Positions 7,434 through 12,979 of a stretch of DNA of 23,800 nucleotides are shown piece after piece. The notes under the pieces were generated by a model, which searched no databases, was not told the DNA's origin, and saw only the letters and a list, made by a program, of their open reading frames with translations. The DNA comes from Arcobacteraceae bacterium (GTDB lineage Bacteria; Campylobacterota; Campylobacteria; Campylobacterales; Arcobacteraceae): positions 1-23,800 of the forward strand of contig JALNYH010000028.1 of the NCBI GenBank assembly GCA_023229945.1, read 5' to 3'. The translations under genes were made by a program, and so were the position numbers. Within the stretch, counting starts at the first letter, position 1; each line of letters starts with the position of its first letter.

Positions 7434-8798
7434 TTACTTTTTTTCTCTAACAAAATTGTATATAAACACCATAAATATTGACAATATAAATCCTATTATA
7501 AATGCAACAACTATTATCAAGCTTTTTTGAGGTTTAATAGCATTATCTTTTATGATATAATTTCCAACAAGTTCACTATTTACAGCTCTATTATTTGTAA
7601 AATTAAGCTCTTCAAAAGATATTTGATTTTGTAAGTCATTGATTTTTTGTTCTAAATCTATATTGAGTTTTATATTTAAGTTCTGAATTTCATCATTGAT
7701 AAGATTTGTTTTTTGTAGTTCTAAATCCCTCAGTGTTATATCTATCAAGTTTTTCTTTTCAATTTCCAAGTCTCCAAGAGAAATTTCTATTAAATTTTTT
7801 CGCTTATTTTCTAAATCTATAAGTGTTATATCAATCAAATTCTTCTTTTCAATTTCTAAATCTCTAAGGGTTAATAAAATTATATTTTCTTTCTCTTTAA
7901 TAAGATTTTCAATTTGATTTTGTAGATTTAATATTAGATTTTGAGTGTTTAATATCTGCATTTGCATCAACATAGCTTGTGTATTATCAATAGATTTAGT
8001 TTTTGATATATCCACCAACAAGTTTTCATATTCTTTCAACTTAGTCTCATTAAATTTAATTTTATTATCAATAGTGTGTATCTCTATTGTTTTAATAAAA
8101 TTTATTTTTTCATCTATTTTTAGCAAATCCTGCTCTTTTAATACTCTTATTTTTTCATTAATCCTAAAAATATCTTGCTCTTTTAATAGTCTGATTCTTT
8201 CATTTATTTTAAACAAATCTTGTTCTTTAAGTAATCTAATTTTTTCATCTATTTTGACAATATCTTGATTATTAATTTTGTCAATAGCTCTTAGTATATT
8301 AACTTTTGTTACATTATTAATATAATCAATTTGTTTTTCAAAATTTTTTATATTTGTTTGTGTTTTTAATGCAAACTCATCTATCTGATATTTGTATTCA
8401 TTTTGTAAAAAAGCTACAACTTCTTTATTTTGTTCAAGAGCCAAATCATTGGAATATGACTGTGTACTAATTTGCAAAAAATCATCTACCCCTTTAATAA
8501 TACTTATATCTGATACCCAAGCCTTTTCTTGTAATGATTTGTGATTATTCTCTACATCAAACACAAGTCTTAATTTTTGTTCTAGTATTTTTGGTTGTTC
8601 AACTAAGTCTTCACCTATAAATCCTATCCTAACAACAGATTTTACTTCATATATTGGTGTAATAGTCAATGTGTAAACTATTGATAAAAGTGTAACTATA
8701 GCTGTAAAAACTACTATAAAAACTTTGTAATTCCAAATTACTTTGAATAACTCTTTTAAATCTATTTCATCTTCTTGAATATGGTCAATTGTATTCAT
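7434..8798 (-). CDS. Wzz/chain-length-determinant-type membrane protein with 15-residue repeats
   Basis: A 454-aa inner-membrane protein of the Wzz (polysaccharide co-polymerase) type. It has a short cytoplasmic start, TM1 near residues 22-46 (NYKVFIVVF...), a conserved Wzz segment (PIYEVKSVVRIGFI), a long helical periplasmic part and TM2 near 425-448 ending in FVREKK. The helical part holds two blocks of pentadecapeptide repeats (see the separate entries). The start chosen is the ATG at 8798 (MNTIDHIQ); a TTG at 8822 would overlap the small upstream ORF and lacks a ribosome site. No glycosyltransferase or polymerase gene is nearby, so its polysaccharide is unknown. Confidence 0.8.
   Translation of the reverse strand: MNTIDHIQEDEIDLKELFKVIWNYKVFIVVFTAIVTLLSIVYTLTITPIYEVKSVVRIGFIGEDLVEQPKILEQKLRLVFDVENNHKSLQEKAWVSDISIIKGVDDFLQISTQSYSNDLALEQNKEVVAFLQNEYKYQIDEFALKTQTNIKNFEKQIDYINNVTKVNILRAIDKINNQDIVKIDEKIRLLKEQDLFKINERIRLLKEQDIFRINEKIRVLKEQDLLKIDEKINFIKTIEIHTIDNKIKFNETKLKEYENLLVDISKTKSIDNTQAMLMQMQILNTQNLILNLQNQIENLIKEKENIILLTLRDLEIEKKNLIDITLIDLENKRKNLIEISLGDLEIEKKNLIDITLRDLELQKTNLINDEIQNLNIKLNIDLEQKINDLQNQISFEELNFTNNRAVNSELVGNYIIKDNAIKPQKSLIIVVAFIIGFILSIFMVFIYNFVREKK
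7695..7913 (-). repeat. Second block of 45-bp/15-residue repeats in the Wzz-like gene
   Basis: About five units encode variants of LRDLEIEKKNLIDIT, corresponding to residues 304-376 counted from the TTG at 8822. The units differ in a few bases each, so this is an older expansion and not a perfect microsatellite. The period of 15 residues over four turns fits a near-straight helical bundle. Confidence 0.8.
8058..8252 (-). repeat. First block of 45-bp/15-residue repeats in the Wzz-like gene
   Basis: About four and a third units encode variants of INEKIRLLKEQDLFK (residues 191-255 counted from the TTG at 8822). Unit boundaries keep the same frame, and the heptad-like pattern of I/L residues is regular. 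Together with the second block it would form two long facing helices. Confidence 0.8.
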
Positions 8799-8811
8799 TT
8801 TCAAAATCACA

Positions 8812-8907
8812 TTATAAAACAAATTTTATCATGCTATAAACAAATATAGCCAATATAAATAAAGAGACTAATGAAGCCATAAAATATATTTTTGTTTTTT
8901 TATTCAT
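8812..8907 (-). CDS. Possible 31-aa single-span membrane protein
   Basis: A small frame starting ATG at 8907 encodes MNKKTKIYFMASLVSLFILA and a further 11 residues. It has a basic N-terminus followed by one clear transmembrane helix. The stop lies 13 bases before the likely Wzz start, so the two would be co-transcribed. A weak GGAT precedes the start. Nothing is recognised by homology. It could be a real microprotein acting with the Wzz-like protein or a chance frame. Confidence 0.4.
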   Translation of the reverse strand: MNKKTKIYFMASLVSLFILAIFVYSMIKFVL

Positions 8908-8935
8908 CTAATATCCAATATCAATAGTATTAAAA

Positions 8936-9006
8936 TGTATCTATGATACAATTATTATATTTTGAATTGTACCATAAGTATTCTTTTATTTTGTATCATA
9001 AATACA
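8936..9006. promoter_or_regulatory. Cluster of operator-like palindromes before the HTH gene
   Basis: Two 15-bp palindromes share one sequence: TGTATCtatGATACA at 8936-8950 and TGTATCataAATACA at 8992-9006. A weaker copy, TGTACCataAGTATT, lies at 8968-8982. The last one ends 8 bases before the AGGA ribosome site of the HTH gene. The set lies between the divergent small membrane ORF and the HTH gene, which suggests that the HTH protein binds here and controls itself and perhaps the Wzz unit. Confidence 0.6.
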
Positions 9007-9025
9007 AAAAAATAGGATAAATACA

Positions 9026-9493
9026 ATGATGGGAACTTTTGAAAGAATTAATCAATATCTTAAAATTAATAAAATATCAAAAAAAGAGTTTGCTAAAAGA
9101 TTAATAGCATTGGAACCAAAACTAAAGAATACTGGTGAAATACCATCAGAAAATACGATATATGCTTATTTAAATGGACGAATAGGTATAAAAATAGAAC
9201 TTATACCATATATAGCAGAAGTTCTTGGAGTGCCTGAACAGTTGTTTTTTGATGATAGTATAAGAACAAGAAAAATATATTTAAAACATATTATAAATAC
9301 TATCTCAAGCGAGGAAAAAGAATATCTTAAATCAAATTTGTGTAACGACTCAGATAAAAAACAAGAACTTAACAGAGATAAATTTCATACTATACAAGAT
9401 TTACTTATTTATGCACCTGAGATATTTTTGAAAGAACTGGAAGGAACACTAAAAAACTATAAAGATTTAACTATGAAATTTAGTAAAAAATAG
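9026..9493 (+). CDS. XRE-type helix-turn-helix regulator
   Basis: A 155-aa protein with an N-terminal Cro/C1-type DNA-binding domain (about residues 5-75). The helices read INQYLKINKISKKEFAKRLI ... ENTIYAYLNGR ... IPYIAEVLGVPEQLFF, with a slightly long insert between helices 2 and 3. The remainder (about 80-155) is Lys/Glu-rich helix, perhaps for dimerisation. AGGA lies 9 bases before the first of two adjacent ATGs (9026 and 9029). Palindromes directly upstream suggest autoregulation. The target genes are unknown. Confidence 0.8.
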   Translation: MMGTFERINQYLKINKISKKEFAKRLIALEPKLKNTGEIPSENTIYAYLNGRIGIKIELIPYIAEVLGVPEQLFFDDSIRTRKIYLKHIINTISSEEKEYLKSNLCNDSDKKQELNRDKFHTIQDLLIYAPEIFLKELEGTLKNYKDLTMKFSKK

Positions 9494-9743
9494 TTATAGT
9501 TAAGGTCTAAATATCTCCAAATCCAAGTCTTTTACGATTTTATAATACTTGTCGTTTGCTATCATTTTTATATATTTAATACTCATATACAAATGATAAT
9601 AATTAGATTTTCTGATTAATTCATAGAAGAGACTCTGAATCAAGTTCAGAGTGACGGTATTTTAGTCATTTTGAAACGGTATTTCAGTCATCTTGATACT
9701 GAATCAACTTCAGTATGACAGACTCAATATCTGACATATTTTA
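9494..9743. repeat. Non-coding stretch with two matched hairpins and a 22-bp direct repeat
   Basis: The hairpin arms ACTCTGAA/TTCAGAGT (9632-9652, loop TCAAG) and ATACTGAA/TTCAGTAT (9696-9716, loop TCAAC) differ by compensating changes that keep pairing. Between them the unit ACGGTATTTTAGTCATTTTG (9654-9675) is followed directly by a near copy starting ACGGTATTTCAGTCATCTTG (9676-9697). This looks like a REP-type interspersed repeat that might also end transcription from either side. The part from 9494 to 9630 shows nothing convincing. Confidence 0.65.
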
Positions 9744-10367
9744 TCACTCAACCATTTCCTTGAGTTCATCGAACCTATATCTATCTTGCATAATTGATTT
9801 ATTGTTTTGGTATATCTCTTTTTCTTTTTCGTTGAAATCTTTGTCACTGTGTTTTAGTTTGTCAAAAATAGATTTTAGTTCATCTTGATTTAGGGTTGAT
9901 AGATAGTTGTTTTTCATCATATTTGGGATATCTTTTATGTTTTTTGGCATTGGGAAATTTGTGTAATATTGCCCCAATTTATTCACTCCCCAAAAATCCA
10001 CACCAAGCTTCATATAAAATGAAACAGAACTTGATACACAGAGCATTTTTACCCTTTTTATGTGTTGTTTTATCAACCTCTCATCAAACAAAACTCTCAA
10101 AATTTCTTTTGCATATCCTTTGTTTCTGGACTTTTTTGGGGTAAGAATGTTGTGGATTGTAAGATAATCTTTGTTTTTGGATACGGAATAGAAAAGATAG
10201 CATACTACTTTTTTGTTTTTGATTAGACAAAGTGGAGGGAAAGCATCCCAACTATAATAGTCATCCCACCAAAGCATAGCTTGTTTTGCAAATTTTAGAG
10301 TATCAAAATGACTTAGTTTCAAAACTGATTTGAGATATCCTGCTCTGCTTAAATATTTTGTTTTCAT
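9744..10367 (-). CDS. GNAT-fold acetyltransferase-like protein
   Basis: A 207-aa soluble protein. The central part reads like a GNAT core: a strand with CLIKNKKVVCYLFYSV, then HNILTPKKSRNKGYAKEILR (about residues 72-91), where RNKGYA matches the acetyl-CoA pyrophosphate loop R/QxxGxG/A. VKMLCVSSSVSFYMKLGVDFWG is the usual closing strand with the 'FYxKxGF' motif. A charged helical tail of about 60 residues follows. The substrate is unknown. No ribosome site is seen. A 27-bp inverted repeat lies directly against the start codon. It is close to the toxin-antitoxin pair on the same strand but is separated by 47 bases. Confidence 0.75.
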   Translation of the reverse strand: MKTKYLSRAGYLKSVLKLSHFDTLKFAKQAMLWWDDYYSWDAFPPLCLIKNKKVVCYLFYSVSKNKDYLTIHNILTPKKSRNKGYAKEILRVLFDERLIKQHIKRVKMLCVSSSVSFYMKLGVDFWGVNKLGQYYTNFPMPKNIKDIPNMMKNNYLSTLNQDELKSIFDKLKHSDKDFNEKEKEIYQNNKSIMQDRYRFDELKEMVE

Positions 10368-10368
10368 A

Positions 10369-10395
10369 TTGGTACTTATACATATTTCGTACCAA
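10369..10395. promoter_or_regulatory. Inverted repeat abutting the GNAT start codon
   Basis: Perfect 7-bp arms TTGGTAC (10369-10375) and GTACCAA (10389-10395) flank a 13-base spacer. The element sits one base upstream of the ATG at 10367, where a ribosome site would be expected. It could be an operator or a leader hairpin. Confidence 0.4.
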
Positions 10396-10414
10396 GGAAA
10401 GTTTATTATGTATA

Positions 10415-10708
10415 TTATTTAAATCTATCTATCCAATAATTAGGTTTTCTATGCAAGTTTGCTACAGCAACTATTACTATCTCTTCTTCCATTATGTGAT
10501 AAATTATTCCATAAGGAAAGCTTTTTATTAAACATCGTCTGACTTTTTTGGATAGTGGGTGCCAACCATAAGGGTAAAATTCTATTAATTCTAAACTCTT
10601 TTTAAATGAGTCTATAAATCTATTACCAAGACCTATTTGCTCGTATTCATAATAGCAAAACGCTTCGTCTAATTCAGTAGCTGCTTCATCTAAAATGGTA
10701 AGTTTCAT
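10415..10708 (-). CDS. ParE/RelE-family toxin
   Basis: A 97-aa small basic protein of the RelE/ParE superfamily. It shows the typical start (LTILDEAATELDEAFCYYE), the central NRFIDSFKKSLELIEFYP helix, the RRCLIKSFPYGIIYHI strand pair and a final VAVANLHRKPNYWIDR. The FPYGIIY and HRKPxYW elements are closest to ParE-like toxins paired with the 'addiction module component' antitoxins, which is what lies upstream. Its ATG overlaps the antitoxin stop by 4 bases (ATGA), so translation is coupled. ParE toxins poison gyrase; that activity is inferred here. Confidence 0.88.
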   Translation of the reverse strand: MKLTILDEAATELDEAFCYYEYEQIGLGNRFIDSFKKSLELIEFYPYGWHPLSKKVRRCLIKSFPYGIIYHIMEEEIVIVAVANLHRKPNYWIDRFK

Positions 10709-10908
10709 CTATTGTATTTTGCAAGAACCGTATGGACATCAGAAGCTTTTGTTTTTCCTATTTCATACGCTTCAATTCTTCTTTCTGATTCTTCTACCCA
10801 TATTTCGTCAAGTTCTTTATTTGGTGTATCCAAGCTTAACAAAAGCTCATCAATAAGTTGTATTTTATCCAAAGGATTTAAGGAAAGTGCTTCTTCTTTT
10901 ACAGACAT
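10705..10908 (-). CDS. Addiction-module antitoxin (PF09720-like)
   Basis: A 67-aa acidic protein. Its pattern (ALSLNPLDKIQLIDELLLSL, then ELDEIWVEESERRIEAYEIGK) is that of the small helical antitoxins that partner ParE-like toxins. A strong AAAGGAG lies 8 bases before the ATG, and a TATAAT box lies upstream on the same strand. It is the first gene of the toxin-antitoxin operon and probably represses it together with the toxin. Confidence 0.88.
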   Translation of the reverse strand: MSVKEEALSLNPLDKIQLIDELLLSLDTPNKELDEIWVEESERRIEAYEIGKTKASDVHTVLAKYNR

Positions 10909-10938
10909 AATACTACTCCTTTATTTTAATATTTGACA

Positions 10939-10944
10939 ATTATA
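10939..10944 (-). promoter_or_regulatory. Probable -10 box of the toxin-antitoxin operon
   Basis: On the minus strand a perfect TATAAT lies about 30 bases upstream of the antitoxin ATG. The flanking DNA is very A/T-rich. Confidence 0.45.
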
Positions 10945-10998
10945 TCATAAAAATATTTATAAAAATGCACTCCAGTTTAAAAATCGCTTAATCTCCGA

Positions 10999-11012
10999 GG
11001 AATGATATTTGC
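10999..11012 (+). promoter_or_regulatory. Sigma54 promoter of the plus-strand nif block
   Basis: AGGAATGATATTTGCA has GG (10999-11000), ten bases, GC (11011-11012). The predicted start is near 11024, giving a leader of about 23 bases to the ATG at 11047. The promoter overlaps an in-frame ATG at 11002, which rules that codon out as a start. Confidence 0.7.
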
Positions 11013-11046
11013 ATTAACTTCTATAAATCAACACAAAGGATTTCAT

Positions 11047-11436
11047 ATGATAGCAATACCATTAGACTCACAAAACTGTACTACAATCTCAAAGCTTTAC
11101 GGTAATGCTCCATTTTTTGCTCTACTTGATGAGCAAAGTGGGGCTTTTAAGGTAGTAGAAAATGAAGAGATTTCAAAAGGTCCAAAGATTGGTGGTTTTT
11201 TGAAAAAGATTGGTGCTAATGCGACGGTATTTTATCATATGGGTGAAGGTGTTTACAAAGGGTGTGATGAAGCTTTGGTGAGTGTTTATACCTGTTTTGG
11301 AGAGAAATTGACCCTTGAAGAGATATTTCTAGGATTCAAAAACAGTTCACTTACTATGCTTGATGAGACCAACTATGTGGAGCTTCTTGTATCAGGAGAA
11401 AGCTCAAACAACTGTCAATGTGGATGTAAAAAATAA
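11047..11436 (+). CDS. NifX/NifB-type cofactor-binding protein with Cys-rich tail
   Basis: A 129-aa protein of the dinitrogenase iron-molybdenum cofactor biosynthesis family (PF02579-like). It starts MIAIPLDSQNCTTISKLYGN, continues through FFALLDEQSG and GPKIGGFLKKIGANATVFYHMGEG, and has the helix-strand GCDEALVSVYTCFGEKLTLEE. The C-terminus NCQCGCKK is a three-cysteine cluster that could bind Fe-S or Mo. The start at 11047 has AAAGGA 6 bases upstream; an earlier ATG at 11002 lies inside the sigma54 promoter. It is the first gene of the plus-strand nif operon and 11 bases ahead of the NifQ-like gene. It may carry a cofactor intermediate or Mo cluster. Confidence 0.82.
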   Translation: MIAIPLDSQNCTTISKLYGNAPFFALLDEQSGAFKVVENEEISKGPKIGGFLKKIGANATVFYHMGEGVYKGCDEALVSVYTCFGEKLTLEEIFLGFKNSSLTMLDETNYVELLVSGESSNNCQCGCKK

Positions 11437-11447
11437 AAGAGTCTATC

Positions 11448-11777
11448 ATGAGTGCAAATGATTATAGTATATTAAAATTTCAAATAGAAGCTTTATTACT
11501 AAGCTTTGCTGATACGGATGAAGCGGTGGAGTTTGCAAAAGATATAGCAAAAAAATCCATCATGCCAAACCATTTGTATGAGGATTTAGGACTTTCAAGC
11601 CGAGCTGAGATGAATAGGCTTATGACAAAACATTTCAAACCGTTAGCGGATATAAAACCCTCCGATATTAGATGGAAAAAGTTTTTGTTTGATACTATTG
11701 GTGAGGTTGCACCTGCTTGTAAGAGCTGTTATGACCAAACTAACTGTTTTGGGTGCGAATTAGAAATAAGGTTGTAG
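11448..11777 (+). CDS. nifQ: NifQ-like protein with altered cysteine motif
   Basis: A 109-aa protein. The C-terminal segment IRWKKFLFDTIGEVAPACKSCYDQ...CFG matches the end of NifQ, the protein that supplies Mo for FeMo-co. Classical NifQ has CX4CX2CX5C. Here the first Cys position is Glu (EVAPAC), and an additional Cys follows the usual last one, so the motif becomes CX2CX5CX2C (CKSCYDQTNCFGCE). The protein is also shorter than typical NifQ (roughly 170-200 residues) and lacks most of the N-terminal half. It lies in an operon with the NifX-family gene. The assignment rests on the C-terminal motif and the context. Confidence 0.75.
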   Translation: MSANDYSILKFQIEALLLSFADTDEAVEFAKDIAKKSIMPNHLYEDLGLSSRAEMNRLMTKHFKPLADIKPSDIRWKKFLFDTIGEVAPACKSCYDQTNCFGCELEIRL

Positions 11778-11912
11778 GTGCTAGTTTGTAGGTGGTAGAG
11801 GGTAGGTTTTAGAGACTTAGTACCTCAGTCACTTTAAAAAAAAAGGAAAGCCGAATTCATTCGGTATTTAAAAAACAAGCCCGACTGAAGTCGGGGTTCC
11901 AAAGGATAAAGA
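11778..11912. repeat. Intergenic leader with shared repeat and two hairpins
   Basis: First come GTAGG/GGTAG words (11771-11812). Then CTTAGTACCTCAGTCACTTT with an A-run and GGA follows (11816-11846), the same element as before nifB. Next are a hairpin CCGAA/TTCGG (11851-11864) and a perfect hairpin CCCGACT/AGTCGGG with a two-base loop (11880-11895). The AAAGGA ribosome site of the next gene follows. There is no sigma54 pattern, so the operon probably reads through, with the hairpins tuning RNA stability. Confidence 0.6.
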
Positions 11913-12536
11913 ATGAGTAGTCATAAAGAAGCGTTGTTGGCATTTAAAAATGGGGATTTACAAACAGCTCTTGGGATTTGGGAGAGTGAAGAAAATCGCT
12001 CAAATGCTGTAGGGCTATACAATCTTGGGCTAATATACCAAAATCCAAAGCTTCAAGACAATGAAAAGTCACTTGAGTATTTCAAACAAGCTGGACTTTT
12101 GGGGCATGGTAATGCTTCATTTAGGTATGCTTTGACACTTTTGGCAGACAAAAGTGATAAAGAAAAGCTCAAAGAGGCATTTTTCTTTATGCTTCAAGCA
12201 AAAGAAAATGGCAATCCAATGGCATCTACACTTCTTGGTGGTGTAAAACTTGAGAGCAAATCAGATACCACGAATCAACACTTTAGAGCAAAAGATTATG
12301 ATGCAAAACTTTTTGTAATAGAAGATGCACTAAATCGTTTTATTAGACCAATTCTTACAAAAGATGGCGGAGGAATAGAGCTAATCGAGTTTATAGATAA
12401 TGATGTGATTGAATTGAAATTTATTTATACTGGCAATTGTTCTGGGTGTTCTTTGGCTGCTACTGGTACATATCAGATGATTATAAATACACTTTATGAA
12501 GTGATTGACAAAAATATAGAGGTTTATACACTATGA
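11913..12536 (+). CDS. Sel1-repeat protein fused to NifU C-terminal (Nfu) domain
   Basis: A 207-aa fusion. Residues about 1-115 are Sel1/TPR-like helical repeats (AVGLYNLGLIYQN..., KSLEYFKQAGLLGHGNASFRYALTLL, MLQAKENGNPMASTLLGG). Residues about 130-207 are an Nfu scaffold domain: IRPILTKDGGGIELIEF, then GNCSGCSLAATGTYQMI with the cluster-binding CxxC at C176 and C179. Nfu domains carry a [4Fe-4S] cluster to client apoproteins; the Sel1 part probably selects partners. The start has AAAGGA 7 bases upstream. The stop overlaps the nifX start by 4 bases (ATGA), which ties it to cofactor assembly. Confidence 0.88.
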   Translation: MSSHKEALLAFKNGDLQTALGIWESEENRSNAVGLYNLGLIYQNPKLQDNEKSLEYFKQAGLLGHGNASFRYALTLLADKSDKEKLKEAFFFMLQAKENGNPMASTLLGGVKLESKSDTTNQHFRAKDYDAKLFVIEDALNRFIRPILTKDGGGIELIEFIDNDVIELKFIYTGNCSGCSLAATGTYQMIINTLYEVIDKNIEVYTL

Positions 12537-12901
12537 AAATAGCATTTGCAAGTACCGATGGGATACATATAAACGAACATTTTGGATGGTGCAAAAATTT
12601 CTACCTTTATGAACTGCAAAATGGCAAGTTTGAGTTTGTAGAAATTCTTGATAGTTCAAAAGAGCTTCAAGATGAAATTGATAAACTCACATACAAAATA
12701 GAATCTATCCAAAAAGCAAATATAGTATGTGTTGCTCAAATAGGTCCAAAAGCATCTACTATGGTCAAAAGTGCAAATATTTACCCACTCAAAAGTATAA
12801 ATGAAAACGAAACTATAGAGAAATTCTTAGATATACTATCAAACCTAATAAATACTAATCCACCACTTTGGCTTAAAGCTGTTATGGCAAAAGCTGTATA
12901 A
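12533..12901 (+). CDS. nifX: NifX, FeMo-co/NifB-co carrier
   Basis: A 122-aa NifX-family protein. The opening MKIAFASTDGIHINEHFGWC has the conserved HFG(W) of cofactor carriers, the middle ANIVCVAQIGPKAS matches the family, and the end TNPPLWLKAVM is characteristic of NifX. It shuttles NifB-co or VK-cluster between NifB and NifEN. It is translationally coupled to the Sel1-Nfu gene. A perfect hairpin covers its stop codon. Confidence 0.92.
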   Translation: MKIAFASTDGIHINEHFGWCKNFYLYELQNGKFEFVEILDSSKELQDEIDKLTYKIESIQKANIVCVAQIGPKASTMVKSANIYPLKSINENETIEKFLDILSNLINTNPPLWLKAVMAKAV

Positions 12902-12914
12902 AAAATATACAGCT
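12892..12914 (+). terminator. Hairpin over the nifX stop codon
   Basis: Arms AGCTGTATA (12892-12900) and TATACAGCT (12906-12914) pair perfectly around an A5 loop. The TAA stop is in the left arm and loop. No T-run follows, so it may be a weak terminator or a 3'-end stabiliser between nifX and nifA. Confidence 0.5.
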
Positions 12915-12950
12915 AAATGTATAAAAAATGTCTAAAAAATAGTAATATTT

Positions 12951-12956
12951 TATTAT
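12951..12956 (+). promoter_or_regulatory. Possible sigma70 -10 element before the nifA-like gene
   Basis: TATTAT in an A/T-rich stretch lies 23 bases before the TTG start. There is no sigma54 pattern, so the activator is either read from the nif operon or has this weak promoter. Confidence 0.3.
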
Positions 12957-12979
12957 AAGAATTATAAGAAGGACTTACT

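Noticed and set aside
7696..8268. Phe/Ser/Ile-rich frames opposite the Wzz-like repeats, and a CRISPR-like repeat look
   Set aside because: The frames are the complement of Lys/Glu/Leu repeat codons. The 45-bp units are contiguous, in frame and diverged, with no unique spacers, so this is not a CRISPR array.
9500..9586. 28-codon frame on the minus strand ending KIVKDLDLEIFRP
   Set aside because: It reads like a protein tail, but there is no ribosome site or upstream continuation; at most it is a gene remnant and cannot be supported.
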